A stretch of 64,000 nucleotides of DNA from Luteibacter yeojuensis (GCF_000964085.1 NZ_JZRB01000011.1:24336-88335); one strand, 5' to 3'. Counted from the first letter of the stretch, positions 18,144 to 28,999 are shown. The notes: generated by a model not told the origin, from the sequence alone. Program-made: numbers and translations.

Positions 18144-18485
18144 TCAGCGGTCGAGCAGGGCCTCGACGCGCGCGGCGCAGATGAAATCGTTGAGCGAGAG
18201 GCCGCCCACGTCGTGGGTGGACCAGAGCACCTGGCAGTGGCCATAGCCAGCTTCCAGGTCGGGGTGGTGGTCTTCCTGGTTGGCCATGAAGCCCACCGCG
18301 TTGATGAAGCCGAGCGTGTGGTGGAAATCCTTAAACGGGAAATCCTTCACGATGGCCTTGCCATCGGCGCTCAGCGTCCAGCCCGGCAGGCCCTTGAGAT
18401 GGCCGTCGACGGCGGCGCGGTCGAGCGCGTGTTCGGCGCCCTTGCGCGGCTGGCAGTGCTGGGTGGCGAGGGGGGAGAGCGACAT
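18144..18485 (-). CDS. phhB: 4a-hydroxytetrahydrobiopterin dehydratase
   Basis: A 113-residue pterin-4a-carbinolamine dehydratase, which recycles the pterin cofactor of aromatic amino-acid hydroxylases. The family signature is FINAVGFMANQEDHHPDLEAGYGHCQVLWSTHDVGGLSLNDF, seen here in segments: the active-site Glu/His cluster EDHHPD and the later THDVGGLS. The length is normal for the family. No phenylalanine hydroxylase gene is in the window. The CPBP-like gene follows after one base. Confidence 0.92.
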   Translation of the reverse strand: MSLSPLATQHCQPRKGAEHALDRAAVDGHLKGLPGWTLSADGKAIVKDFPFKDFHHTLGFINAVGFMANQEDHHPDLEAGYGHCQVLWSTHDVGGLSLNDFICAARVEALLDR

Positions 18486-18629
18486 GGCGGGGCGTCCATC
18501 CGGGGAAAAGTGGGAAGCGTCCGTGGTCGCGGTTGAATTGTCAAAAGGGCGCGCCCACCTCGAAACCGTACTAAAATGGTCTTGTTTCCGGCGCATCCCC
18601 ACGCTGGCCCGTCTTTCCGGAGCTCCTCC

Positions 18630-19223
18630 ATGATCGATATCTCGGAACGCGCCCAGGCGCATTTCCAGCGCCTCATCGCCCAGCAGGGCGAGGAAGGCCT
18701 CGGCGTGCGCCTGCGCGTGGTGGCCGCCGGCACGCCCGCCGCGCAGTGCGAGCTGGAGTTCTGCGCCACCACCGAGCTCACGGGCGATGAGTGGACCATC
18801 GAGTGCCAGGGCTTCAACCTGTATGTCGACGGCGAGAGCATGCCGTGGCTGGATCCGGCCAACATCGACTACGAGGTCACGCCAACGGGTAGCCAGCTCA
18901 ACATCCGCGCGCCGCGCATCAAGGGCGAGGCCCCGGGCGAGGGCGCCGGCGTGGTCGAACGGGTGAAATACGTGCTCGAGACGGAAATCGCGCCTGGCAT
19001 CGCCTCGCACGGCGGCCGCATCTCGCTGGTCGAGGTCACGGCCGCGGGCGTGGTGGTGCTGCGCTTCGGTGGTGGCTGCCACGGCTGTGGCATGGTCGAC
19101 GTCACCCTGAAGAACGGCGTGGAGAAGACGCTGCGCGAGCGCGTGCCCGAGGTCACCGAGGTGCGCGACGTCACCGACCACGCGACGGGCGAGAAACCCT
19201 ATTTCGAGCGGAAAGCCGGATAA
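18630..19223 (+). CDS. nfuA: Fe-S biogenesis protein NfuA
   Basis: A 197-residue iron-sulfur carrier. The N-terminal half is a degenerate A-type scaffold domain ([20 protein letters not shown]...) that lacks the usual Cys ligands, as in known NfuA. The C-terminal Nfu domain has the [4Fe-4S] ligating CxxC in [17 protein letters not shown] (about residue 150). The start at 18630 follows a CCGGAG site; an upstream in-frame extension to 18576 is not conserved in type. NfuA delivers clusters to target proteins, especially under oxidative stress or iron limitation. Confidence 0.95.
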   Translation: MIDISERAQAHFQRLIAQQGEEGLGVRLRVVAAGTPAAQCELEFCATTELTGDEWTIECQGFNLYVDGESMPWLDPANIDYEVTPTGSQLNIRAPRIKGEAPGEGAGVVERVKYVLETEIAPGIASHGGRISLVEVTAAGVVVLRFGGGCHGCGMVDVTLKNGVEKTLRERVPEVTEVRDVTDHATGEKPYFERKAG

Positions 19224-19240
19224 GAGCTTGCTGTCGTTTT

Positions 19241-19284
19241 GTGGGAGCGCGCTTGCGCGCGATCGCGCGCAAGCGCGCTCCCAC
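19241..19284. repeat. REP-like perfect palindrome
   Basis: A 44-base perfect inverted repeat: GTGGGAGCGCGCTTGCGCGC meets its complement at a central GATC. It lies between nfuA and the convergent cytochrome gene. Same family as 6844-6907 and 63229-63272. Confidence 0.9.
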
Positions 19285-19294
19285 ATGGCCTGCT

Positions 19295-19648
19295 TTAGTC
19301 GCCCTGCACGTGGCCTTCGAGGCCGCTGAGCTTCGTCGGCATGGTGTGGAAGTAGGCCGAGATGTCTTCGATGTCCTGGTCGGAGAGCGTGGCGACGAAG
19401 CCCTTCATGATGGCGTTGTCGCGCTTGCCGCTCTTGTATTCGTGCAGGGCCTGCGACAGGTAATCGGCGTACTGGCCCGCCAGGCGGGGGTATTGCGGGT
19501 CGACCGAATTGCCGTCCTTGCCGTGGCACGACACGCAGGTGGCGACCTTCTTGGCGCCCGCGGCCGGGTCACCGGCGGCGATGGACTGGGTAGCGGTCAG
19601 CGCCAGGGCGGCGCCGATGAGAGTCAGGGTGAACCCACGGATCATCAT
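19295..19648 (-). CDS. periplasmic cytochrome c (class I)
   Basis: A 117-residue exported monoheme cytochrome. The signal peptide is about residues 1-25 (ending SIAAG). The heme-binding motif is CVSCH (about 38-42), and the distal Met ligand is probably in the IMKGFVATLSDQDIEDISAYF segment. It follows a second small cytochrome by 14 bases. Each resembles one half of a diheme cytochrome c4, so the pair may do together what c4 does alone: carry electrons to a terminal oxidase or nitrite/peroxide reductase. Confidence 0.9.
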   Translation of the reverse strand: MMIRGFTLTLIGAALALTATQSIAAGDPAAGAKKVATCVSCHGKDGNSVDPQYPRLAGQYADYLSQALHEYKSGKRDNAIMKGFVATLSDQDIEDISAYFHTMPTKLSGLEGHVQGD

Positions 19649-19662
19649 GCGTCCTCGGCGGC

Positions 19663-19998
19663 TTACTTGGCGAGACTGGAGAGGTAGGCGGCGATGTCGG
19701 CGATGTCTTTATCCGACAGGCTGGCGGCCTGGGCCCCCATGGTGGGGTGCGTGCGGCCCGTGCCAGGCGCCTTGAAGCCCTTCTGGTAGTCCTTCAGCGC
19801 GTTGACGATGTACTGCTCGTTCTGGCCGGCGATGTGCGGCACGTGGTACGACGGGTAGACATTGGAATAACCGGGAACGCCGTGGCAACCCTGGCAGGTG
19901 TACACGAGCTGGCGGCCCCTGTTCTTGTCCCCTTCGGCATGCGCCGTGGTGGCGCACATGGCTACAGCGATCAGACCGTACAGATACAGACGCTTCAT
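19663..19998 (-). CDS. periplasmic cytochrome c (class I)
   Basis: A 111-residue exported monoheme cytochrome. The signal peptide MKRLYLYGLIAVAMCATTAHA is clear, so the start is 19998 rather than the longer open frame to 20262. The heme site is CQGCH (about residues 35-39). The distal Met is probably in HPTMGAQAASLSDKDIADIAAYL. It is first in an apparent two-gene operon with the cytochrome at 19295-19648. Confidence 0.9.
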   Translation of the reverse strand: MKRLYLYGLIAVAMCATTAHAEGDKNRGRQLVYTCQGCHGVPGYSNVYPSYHVPHIAGQNEQYIVNALKDYQKGFKAPGTGRTHPTMGAQAASLSDKDIADIAAYLSSLAK

Positions 19999-20100
19999 CA
20001 ATGGTTCCCTGGGTACCGGGCGGGGCCGGGGGTGAAAGCAGCCGTTGGAGTATAGAGGCGGGTTCCAGCGTGCGACAACCGGGTAGCACTGGGCGGGGGT

Positions 20101-20123
20101 ATCGCGCGCAAGCGCGCTCCCAC
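20101..20123. repeat. single REP-like unit
   Basis: ATCGCGCGCAAGCGCGCTCCC followed by AC: one inverted-orientation unit of the family described at 6844. It lies between the cytochrome genes and the TraB-family gene. Confidence 0.75.
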
Positions 20124-20153
20124 AGGGGAGCGGGCACACTGAAGCGGGGCGGG

Positions 20154-21389
20154 TTACAGAAGCGAGCGGATGATGTGGATGCCGGCGATGTATTCGCCCG
20201 CGATGGTGCCGATGCACACCAGGAAGAAGTTGAGCAGCGTGCGCGCCACGCGGTTCTTCCACCAGCCGGTCCAGTGGGTGATGTCATCGCGCAGCTGCTC
20301 GAAGTCCACCACGCGCGGCTTGCGGATCCATGCCTCGACCATGGCGCTGACGGCGCCGGAGGGAATGCCAGGGCGGAACGGCTTGACCGGCCCGGCCACG
20401 AACGCGGCGACGATGCTGAGCGGGTGCGCGCCCGCGATGAGCGCGCCCAGTGCCGAAAGGCCGCCCGTGAGCAGCACCCAGTTAAGCAGCGCATCCTTGC
20501 CGAGGCTGGGGTTGCGGTAGAACGCGTAGCCGATGACGGCGAAGATCGCCAGCACGATGCCGACGGCCAGCACCTTGGGCCACTTCGCCGCGGGCGGCGT
20601 CACGGCCAGGTCGTCGGCGAGCGGGCCGGGCGCACCGTGCTGGTGGCCCAGCTCATGGCTCATGCCCTTGAGGTGCCCTGCGCCGATCACCACCAGCACC
20701 TTGCGGCTGGGCGCGGCCGGGTCCATGCGTTCGCCATGCTCGCGCAGGCGCGCGGCCATGAATTCATCGCGCTCGGCGATCAGCGCGCGATACAGCGGCG
20801 CGGAACCCTTGGCGAAATCGCTGAAGGCACTTTCGAGCAGGTCGGCTTGCTTCAGTTTCTCGATGTCTTCTTCGGCGATGTCCTCGCGCTCGAACACGCT
20901 GCCGAGCATGCCGGCCATGAGGCCGAAGCGCTGGAAGAAGCCGACGCTGCGCCACGCCCGTTTCAGCGTGGTGCCCACCTCGCGGTCGACCAGCCACACC
21001 GGCAGCCCGCGCGCGTCCGCGCCATCCATCGCCGCCTTCATCTCCGCGCCCGGCTCGATGCCGTACTGCGCGGCCAGCCGTTTCTGGAACGAGCCGAGCA
21101 CCAGGCTGGCCGCGACCATGCCGGCCTTGCCCTGGCGGATGACCTGGAAGAGGTCCATCTGCTTGAAGGCTTCCGGGTCGCGGATGCCGTGCGCGCGGCT
21201 GGCGCACAGTTCCACCGCCACCGCGTCGAAGTGCTCGGTGTCGAGCAGCGCGTTCACCGCCTCGACGCTGGCGCGCGAAACGTGCGCGGTGCCCAGGATG
21301 ACGTAATCCACGCCGTCGCGACGCAGGCGTTCGATGGGCTGGCCTTCCAGGGCCGGGTGGGGCGGTGCGTCGTGCTCGGCGGGCTGCAT
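20154..21389 (-). CDS. TraB-family membrane protein
   Basis: A 411-residue member of the TraB/PrgY family. The N-terminal region has the two family motifs, GTAHVS (about residues 33-38) and AVELC..R (about 58-65), that place it with the TIKI/erythromycin-esterase-like putative metalloprotease fold. The C-terminal third carries several membrane helices (about 270-410). PrgY in Enterococcus reduces pheromone activity and mammalian TIKI cleaves Wnt, but the bacterial role in this lineage is unknown. It is 21 bases downstream of aguB on the same strand, and may be co-transcribed without sharing its pathway. Confidence 0.85.
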   Translation of the reverse strand: MQPAEHDAPPHPALEGQPIERLRRDGVDYVILGTAHVSRASVEAVNALLDTEHFDAVAVELCASRAHGIRDPEAFKQMDLFQVIRQGKAGMVAASLVLGSFQKRLAAQYGIEPGAEMKAAMDGADARGLPVWLVDREVGTTLKRAWRSVGFFQRFGLMAGMLGSVFEREDIAEEDIEKLKQADLLESAFSDFAKGSAPLYRALIAERDEFMAARLREHGERMDPAAPSRKVLVVIGAGHLKGMSHELGHQHGAPGPLADDLAVTPPAAKWPKVLAVGIVLAIFAVIGYAFYRNPSLGKDALLNWVLLTGGLSALGALIAGAHPLSIVAAFVAGPVKPFRPGIPSGAVSAMVEAWIRKPRVVDFEQLRDDITHWTGWWKNRVARTLLNFFLVCIGTIAGEYIAGIHIIRSLL

Positions 21390-21410
21390 GCGCGGCGGAT
21401 GTCCTTGGGG

Positions 21411-22301
21411 TTAGTCGCGGTAACGCTTGGTGAGGTCGCCGTAGGCGTCGATGCGGCGGTCGCGCAGGAACGGCCAGATGCGGCGGACGTGCTCGCTGCG
21501 CTCCATGTCGATGTCGACGATGAGCAGCTCGCGGGCTTCCGTGCCCGCCTGGGCCAGGAACTCGCCCTGTGGGCCAGCGACGAAGCTGGAGCCCCAGAAC
21601 TGGATGCCCGCGCCCACGCCGGAGGGGTCGGCTTCGTAGCCCGTGCGGTTGCACGACAGCAGCGGCAGGCCGTTGGCCACGGCATGGCCTCGCTGCACGG
21701 TGATCCAGGCTTCGCGCTGGCGGGCCTTCTCGTCGTCGCTGTCGTTCGGGTCCCAGCCGATGGCCGTGGGGTAGAACAGCAGGTCGGCACCGGCCAGCGC
21801 CATCAGGCGCGCGGCTTCCGGATACCACTGGTCCCAGCACACCAGCACGCCGAGCTTGCCCACCGAGGTCTCGATGGGGTCGAAGCCCAGGTCGCCCGGG
21901 GTGAAGTAGAACTTCTCGTAGAACGCCGGGTCGTCGGGGATGTGCATCTTGCGGTACTTGCCCGCGATGGTGGCCGAGCGATCGAAGACCACGGCCGTGT
22001 TGTGGTACAGGCCGGTGGCGCGCTTCTCGAAGATGGACGCCACGACGACGAGCTTGAGCTCCGCCGCCAGCTTGCCGATGCGCTCGGTGCCCGGGCCGGG
22101 GATGGTTTCGGCCAGGTCGAACTCGCCCACGCTCTCGTGCTGGCAGAAGTACGGGCCGTTGTGCAGTTCCTGCAGCAGCACGAGCTCCACGCCGGCCCTG
22201 GCCGCCTCGCGCAGGCCGGCCTCGATGGCGTCGAGGTTGGCGTCGCGGGTGCCGCGGTGGGTTTCCTGGAGGAGGGCGACCTTGAGGGTCTTGCGGGCCA
22301 T
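21411..22301 (-). CDS. aguB: N-carbamoylputrescine amidase
   Basis: A 296-residue nitrilase-superfamily enzyme that hydrolyses N-carbamoylputrescine to putrescine, CO2 and ammonia. The catalytic triad is visible: Glu in LLQELHNGPYF, Lys in KYRKMHIPDDP and Cys in GVLVCWDQWYPEAAR. These contexts are those of AguB rather than of general nitrilases. It follows aguA by 18 bases, so the two form the agmatine-to-putrescine route. Confidence 0.95.
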   Translation of the reverse strand: MARKTLKVALLQETHRGTRDANLDAIEAGLREAARAGVELVLLQELHNGPYFCQHESVGEFDLAETIPGPGTERIGKLAAELKLVVVASIFEKRATGLYHNTAVVFDRSATIAGKYRKMHIPDDPAFYEKFYFTPGDLGFDPIETSVGKLGVLVCWDQWYPEAARLMALAGADLLFYPTAIGWDPNDSDDEKARQREAWITVQRGHAVANGLPLLSCNRTGYEADPSGVGAGIQFWGSSFVAGPQGEFLAQAGTEARELLIVDIDMERSEHVRRIWPFLRDRRIDAYGDLTKRYRD

Positions 22302-22319
22302 GGTGTCTTTCCTTCCGGG

Positions 22320-23357
22320 TTACTGGGCGATAGCTGCGGGCAACTGCATGGTGATGCAATGCAGGCTGCCGTTTTGCCAGATGAGCGGGCGGCACGGCAC
22401 CTGCACCACTTCGCGGCCCGGGTGGGCCAGCCCGATGATGCGGGCCGCCTCGGCGTCGGCGCGGTCGCCATAGGCCGGCACCAGCACCGCGCCGTTCACG
22501 ATCAGGTAGTTCGCGTAGGACGCTGCCAGGCGGCGGCCTTCATCGAGGATCGGTTGGGCCCAGGGCAGGGGGTGCAGCGGGTACGGCTCGCCCGCCGGCG
22601 AACGCAGTTCGGCGAGTTCCGCGGCCATCTGGCCCAGTTCGGCGAAGTGCGGATCGCTGGCGTCGTCGCAGGCCTGGTAGACGATGCCGCCATCCGGGCT
22701 GAAACGCGCGAGCGTGTCGATATGGGCGTCGGTGTCGTCGCCTTCAAGGTAGCCGTGCTCGAGCCACAGCACGCGGCTGGCGTGCAGGGTGGTGGCCAGC
22801 GTATCGGTCATCGACTCGCGGCTGAGCTCCGGGTGGCGCTGGGCGAGGCACTTCCACGTGGTGAGGATGGTGCCCTGGCCGTCGCTTTCGATGCCGCCGC
22901 CCTCGAGCGCCCAGTCGATGCGCTTGTGCGGCAGGCCGCTGAGCACGCCGCGCTGGAGCAGGCCGGCGATAATGGCGTCATCCTGCTCGGCGCCGAACTT
23001 GCCGCCCCAGCCGGTGAAGCGGTAGTCGTTGAGCAGCACGCCATCGGGGCCAGTGAGCGTGATGGGGCCCGAATCGCGCAGCCAGGTGTCGTCGTAGGGC
23101 AGCTCGATGAAGTGGACGCGCGCCATGTCGGCGCCGGCTTCCTCGATGGCGAGGCGCGCGCGTTCGCGCAGCGCGGCGTCGGCCACGATGATGTGCAGCG
23201 GTTCGAAGCGGGTGACGGCGGCCGCCAGGGCCACGTAGGTGGTTTCGACCCCGGCCAGGCGATCGGCCCAGTCGGTACCGGCGTGCGGCCAGGCGATGAG
23301 GACGCCGGCCTGCGGCTCCCATTCGGCGGGGAGGCGATAGTTCGCGGTGTGGGTCAT
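22320..23357 (-). CDS. aguA: agmatine deiminase
   Basis: A 345-residue enzyme that converts agmatine to N-carbamoylputrescine. Guanidino-group-modifying family residues are visible: PHAGTDWADRL near the N terminus, DTWLRDSGPI (about residues 90-99), ALEGGGIESDGQGT (about 155-168) and the catalytic Cys in NGSLHCITMQLP close to the C terminus. I take ATG 23357 (MTHTANYRLPAEW); the frame continues to 23411 without conservation. It is the first gene of the aguA-aguB pair and provides arginine-derived putrescine. Confidence 0.95.
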   Translation of the reverse strand: MTHTANYRLPAEWEPQAGVLIAWPHAGTDWADRLAGVETTYVALAAAVTRFEPLHIIVADAALRERARLAIEEAGADMARVHFIELPYDDTWLRDSGPITLTGPDGVLLNDYRFTGWGGKFGAEQDDAIIAGLLQRGVLSGLPHKRIDWALEGGGIESDGQGTILTTWKCLAQRHPELSRESMTDTLATTLHASRVLWLEHGYLEGDDTDAHIDTLARFSPDGGIVYQACDDASDPHFAELGQMAAELAELRSPAGEPYPLHPLPWAQPILDEGRRLAASYANYLIVNGAVLVPAYGDRADAEAARIIGLAHPGREVVQVPCRPLIWQNGSLHCITMQLPAAIAQ

Positions 23358-23423
23358 GGCGGGCTTGGGTCGCTGGGGAAGCCCGCTATTGTAGGGCTTC
23401 CCGATGACCATTGCCCGACCGGG

Positions 23424-23765
23424 TTATTTCGGCGACTGCGGGTTCGTGTTGTTGCCCGCCGGCGTGTTGAGCACGGCGTGGATGACGTGGCTCTTCTCGA
23501 AATAGACGATATAGCCCGGGTACATCCAGCGGTTGATGACCGGCTGCTTGTGGCTGCCGCCACCGCGGGAATCGAGCTTCTGCGTGGGCGCGCCGAACTT
23601 GCGCTCCACCTCGGCCATGCTCATGCCCTTCCTGGGCAGGTTCATGGCCTGCTCCTGCTGCACGCGCTGCATGAGCAGGGTATCGCCCGCGCGGGCGGCC
23701 GGGGCCATGGCGGTGGCGACGGCGGCCAGCGCGATCGCGGTGAAAACAGGCTTGAAGGTGTTCAT
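23424..23765 (-). CDS. small exported protein with a BamE-like motif
   Basis: A 113-residue protein with a signal peptide (about 1-26, ending AARAG). The mature region has KGMSMAEVERKFGAPTQKL, which resembles the helix-turn of SmpA/OmlA (BamE)-fold proteins, then a hydrophobic beta-type segment (WMYPGYIVYFEKSHVIHAVL) and an Asn-rich tail. It has no lipobox Cys, so it is probably soluble in the periplasm. The fold assignment is a guess from one motif. Confidence 0.7.
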   Translation of the reverse strand: MNTFKPVFTAIALAAVATAMAPAARAGDTLLMQRVQQEQAMNLPRKGMSMAEVERKFGAPTQKLDSRGGGSHKQPVINRWMYPGYIVYFEKSHVIHAVLNTPAGNNTNPQSPK

Positions 23766-23941
23766 GACGGCTCCGACGCGCTCCCCATGCGGCGCTGGAC
23801 AGCGTTTTAACAGATCGCCCGATGCCGCGCCATGGGCGGCGGCAAAGCGCCTTCACGGTTGTGCCCCAGGTCTCGTTCGCGCGACGGGGGTGGGGCGGGG
23901 CGGCTATCATGTGCAGTCGCCTCCAGCCGCCTTGGCCCGCC

Positions 23942-25831
<1,890 letters not shown>

Positions 25832-25835
25832 GCGC

Positions 25836-26777
25836 ATGGCCCATGTCCTGAACGTGCTGCTGCCGGGCCGCGACAAGCTGTCGTTCGTCGCGGCATTCAA
25901 CGCCTGGCTGGCGCGCGGTACCGCGCTGCCGTCCGCCACGCCCGGCTACCTCCACGCCTTGGCGGAGTTCTTCCGCTGGCCCGCGGGGCCGTTGCCCGCG
26001 GCGGCGCTTATCCGCCAGAGCGTGGCCGGCGACGCCGGCGACGCGCAGTGGGTGTGCGCCGACCCGGCATGGGTGCAGCCTGAGCTCAGCGGCGCGCGCC
26101 TGCTCGGTTGCGGCAACCTCGGCGTCAGCAGCGCCGATGCCGCCAGCCTGGTGGCCGCGCTGGGCGAGACATTCGCTGAAGCCGGCATGAGCCTGCACGT
26201 GGGCGACCCCCAGCACTGGCAGCTGAAGGTGCCTGGCTACATCAGCGTGCCCGCGCTGCCCGATCCGGAAGAGGCCCTGGGCGCCGACCTGTTCGAGCAA
26301 CTGCCCCAGGGCGAGGACGGCCGCCGCTGGCGCGCGCTGATCAACGAAGCGCAGGTGGTGTTGCACAACCACCCCGCCAATGGCGCGCGGCGCTACGACA
26401 ACCTGCCGCCCATCAACAGCGTATGGCTGTGGGGCGCCGGCACGCTCCCCGCCTGGGTCGAATGCGGCCAGTCCGGCATCTACAGCGACGACCTCCTGGT
26501 CTGGGCGCTAGGCCACAAAGCCGGCGTAGACGTCCAACACCGCGCGGCTCTTGTGGGAGCGCGCTCGCGCGCGATTCCCGCCACAGGCGGGCACCCCGCC
26601 GCAGAACTCCTGGATCTGCAAGACACCCAACCCACCGACTTCGCCCAAACCTGGTGGCCCTACCTCCTGGCCCGCCTCGAAGCCGGCACCGAACTGCGCC
26701 TGGCCTTCGCCGACGGCACCCGCACCCTGCTGCGCAAGGCCCACCGCCTGCGCTTCTGGCGCAAGGCGAAGGCATGA
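25836..26777 (+). CDS. RpfE-like protein (phosphoglycerate-mutase-related)
   Basis: A 313-residue protein resembling RpfE of Xanthomonas, which is encoded beside recJ there too and is often annotated as a cofactor-independent phosphoglycerate-mutase-like regulatory protein. Recognisable segments are LLPGRDKLSF at the start, the central MSLHVGDPQHWQLK, and NEAQVVLHNHPANGARRYDNLPPINSVWLWGAG. The biochemical function is not established. A REP-type repeat (26553-26592) lies inside the reading frame and encodes LVGARSRAIPATGGHP. The frame is kept, so the gene is probably still expressed. The stop overlaps the recJ start (ATGA). Confidence 0.8.
   Translation: MAHVLNVLLPGRDKLSFVAAFNAWLARGTALPSATPGYLHALAEFFRWPAGPLPAAALIRQSVAGDAGDAQWVCADPAWVQPELSGARLLGCGNLGVSSADAASLVAALGETFAEAGMSLHVGDPQHWQLKVPGYISVPALPDPEEALGADLFEQLPQGEDGRRWRALINEAQVVLHNHPANGARRYDNLPPINSVWLWGAGTLPAWVECGQSGIYSDDLLVWALGHKAGVDVQHRAALVGARSRAIPATGGHPAAELLDLQDTQPTDFAQTWWPYLLARLEAGTELRLAFADGTRTLLRKAHRLRFWRKAKA
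26553..26592. repeat. REP-like unit inside a coding sequence
   Basis: GTGGGAGCGCGCTCGCGCGC, then GATTCCCGCCACAGGCGGG, matches the intergenic REP family but lies in frame within the RpfE-like gene, between AGVDVQHRAA and AAELLDLQD. The reading frame is preserved. Confidence 0.8.
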
Positions 26778-28480
26778 AGCGCTGGCGCCAGCGCGTCGCG
26801 GAGACGGCGCCCAGCGGCTGGCCCGCGCACGTTCACCCGGTGATCCAGCGCATCTATGCCGCCCGCGGCGTCTGCACGCCCGCGGGCGCGACGCACCGCC
26901 TGGCGCTTTTGCATCCGCCCGCGCTGCTCGGCGGCATGGACAAGGCGGTGGCGTTGCTCATCGACGCGATCGACCAGGGCCAGCGCATCGTCATTGCCGG
27001 TGACTACGACTGCGATGGCGCCACCGGCGCCGCCGTGGCCGAACGCGGCCTGCGCCTGCTCGGTGCCGCGCAAGTCAGCCACGTGGTGCCCAACCGTTTC
27101 GTCCACGGCTACGGCCTCAGCGAAGCGCTGGTGGCGTCGCTCGAGCCCGCGCCCGACCTCATCGTCACCGTCGACAACGGCGTGGCCAGCGTGGACGGCG
27201 TGGCCGCGGCGCATGCCCGCGGCATCCGCGTGCTGGTCACCGACCACCACCTGCCGGGCGATGCCCTGCCCGATGCCGATGCGATGGTGAACCCCAACCT
27301 CGACGGCGACGCGTTCCCGAGCAAGGCGCTCGCGGGCGTCGGTGTCATGTTCTATTTGCTGCTGGCCGTGCGCGCCGCGATGCGCGACGCCGGGCGTTTC
27401 GCCGAAGGCGCCGAGCCCGACCTCGGCGCGCTGCTGGATCTCGTCGCCCTGGGCACCGTCGCCGACCTGGTGCCGCTGGACTTCAACAACCGCGTGCTGG
27501 TCGACGCCGGCCTGAAGCGCATGCGCGCAGGCAAGGCGTGCGCGGGCATCACGGCGCTGATCGAAGCCAGCAACCGCGCCATCGCCACCATCACGGCCAC
27601 TGACCTGGCCTTCGCCATCGGCCCGCGGCTGAACGCGGCGGGGCGCCTCGAAGACATGTCGCTCGGCGTGGCGTGCCTGCTCACCGACGACACCGGCATC
27701 GCGCGGCGCTACGCCGAGCAGCTCACCGCCATCAACCAGGAACGCCGCGAGATGCAGGCCGGCATGGTGGAGGAGGCCGAAGCGATGGTCGCGAAGGCGT
27801 CCTACGGCGATGCCGTGGGCGTCGCGCTGTTCGACCGTGGCTGGCACGCGGGCATCGTCGGCCTCGTGGCCTCGAAGCTGAAGGACAAGCTGCACCGCCC
27901 CGTGCTCGCCTTCGCGCCCGCGGGCGATGAGACCGACGAACTGCGCGGCTCCGCGCGTTCCATCCCCGGCTTCCACATCCGCGACGCCCTGGCCGAGATC
28001 GACGCGAAGCACCCCGGCCTCATCCTTCGCTTCGGTGGCCACGCCATGGCCGCCGGCCTCAGCATGCAGGCCAGCGAGTTCGCCCGCTTCGCCGCCATCT
28101 TCGATGCCACGGCGCGTGCCCACCTCGACGAGGAGCGCCTGCAGGCGCTGGTGCAGACCGATGGCGAACTCGACTACCGCGACCACACCCTCGACCTGGC
28201 CCGCCAGCTGCGCTTCGCCGGCCCCTGGGGCCAGGCCTTCCCGGCGCCGGTGTTCGAGAACGTGTTCGAATGCGCGTCGTGGAAGCCCATGGGCGGCAAG
28301 CACCTCCGCTTCCAGCTGCGCCACGAGCAAGGTGGGGCCCCACTCGACGCCGTGATGTTCAGCTGCTTCGACGGCACGCCGCCACCGGCACGCTTCCGCG
28401 CCGCCTACGAACTGACCGTCAACGACTGGCAGGGGCGCGAGAGCGTCCGCCTGCTGATTACCCACCTCGAGCCCATGTAG
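26774..28480 (+). CDS. recJ: single-stranded-DNA-specific exonuclease RecJ
   Basis: A 568-residue 5'-3' exonuclease used in recombination and mismatch repair. DHH-family motifs are present in order: GDYDCDGATGAAVA (about residues 76-89), DNGV (about 134), DHHLPG (about 157-162), the VALGTVADLVPL segment, and the C-terminal DHHA1 motif RFGGHAMAAGLSM (about 420). The length is close to that of E. coli RecJ (577). The start overlaps the upstream stop by four bases, so translation is coupled. Confidence 0.96.
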   Translation: MKRWRQRVAETAPSGWPAHVHPVIQRIYAARGVCTPAGATHRLALLHPPALLGGMDKAVALLIDAIDQGQRIVIAGDYDCDGATGAAVAERGLRLLGAAQVSHVVPNRFVHGYGLSEALVASLEPAPDLIVTVDNGVASVDGVAAAHARGIRVLVTDHHLPGDALPDADAMVNPNLDGDAFPSKALAGVGVMFYLLLAVRAAMRDAGRFAEGAEPDLGALLDLVALGTVADLVPLDFNNRVLVDAGLKRMRAGKACAGITALIEASNRAIATITATDLAFAIGPRLNAAGRLEDMSLGVACLLTDDTGIARRYAEQLTAINQERREMQAGMVEEAEAMVAKASYGDAVGVALFDRGWHAGIVGLVASKLKDKLHRPVLAFAPAGDETDELRGSARSIPGFHIRDALAEIDAKHPGLILRFGGHAMAAGLSMQASEFARFAAIFDATARAHLDEERLQALVQTDGELDYRDHTLDLARQLRFAGPWGQAFPAPVFENVFECASWKPMGGKHLRFQLRHEQGGAPLDAVMFSCFDGTPPPARFRAAYELTVNDWQGRESVRLLITHLEPM

Positions 28481-28492
28481 CGAGCCCCGCCC

Positions 28493-28999
28493 ATGCACGG
28501 ACGCCTTCTTTTCCTCTGCCTGGCCGCGGTGCCCTGGGGCGCCCATGGCGCCGCCAAGTGCCATGGCCGTCGCTTCGGTGACACGACGCAGCGCTTCAAC
28601 GACACGACGCCACCGAACGCGGTCCTGTACGGCATGCCCGAGGGTGTGCCCCCACCGATCCACCTGGTCGCGGCGATGGGTGGCAGTTTCGGGTGCTCCA
28701 CCGCATGGGCCGTCGACCTGGATACCGGCAAGGCCTGGCTGCGCGCGCGTTGCCAGAGTGCGGAGCCGTTCCGGGATTTCGTGGCATCGATGCATTGGGC
28801 CGGCGCGCGCTTCGGCAGCTTCACCGCGTTCGATGGCTCGCCTGCCCCCGAGGCGGTGATAGAAGGCACCATCGTGCTCAAGGACGGTGAAACCACGCGG
28901 ACGCTTGGGCAGTACTACTACCCGCAGGCGTCGAATGCCGATGGCAAGCTGCAAACCGCGATCGTCGATGCGGTGAATGCCGCGACGACGCACGAATAG
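28493..28999 (+). CDS. exported hypothetical protein
   Basis: A 168-residue protein with a signal peptide (about 1-19, ending AHGA). The mature part contains three Cys residues (KCHGRR, FGCSTAW, ARCQSAE) and a Tyr/Gln-rich stretch near the C terminus (LGQYYYPQA). It starts 12 bases after recJ and may ride on its transcript. No family recognised. Confidence 0.65.
   Translation: MHGRLLFLCLAAVPWGAHGAAKCHGRRFGDTTQRFNDTTPPNAVLYGMPEGVPPPIHLVAAMGGSFGCSTAWAVDLDTGKAWLRARCQSAEPFRDFVASMHWAGARFGSFTAFDGSPAPEAVIEGTIVLKDGETTRTLGQYYYPQASNADGKLQTAIVDAVNAATTHE

Noticed and set aside
20001..23810. A 1269-codon open frame on the plus strand across the TraB-family, aguB and aguA genes
   Set aside because: It runs opposite three well-supported genes and their gaps and encodes His/Arg/Val/Gly-rich low-complexity sequence, a typical GC-rich shadow.
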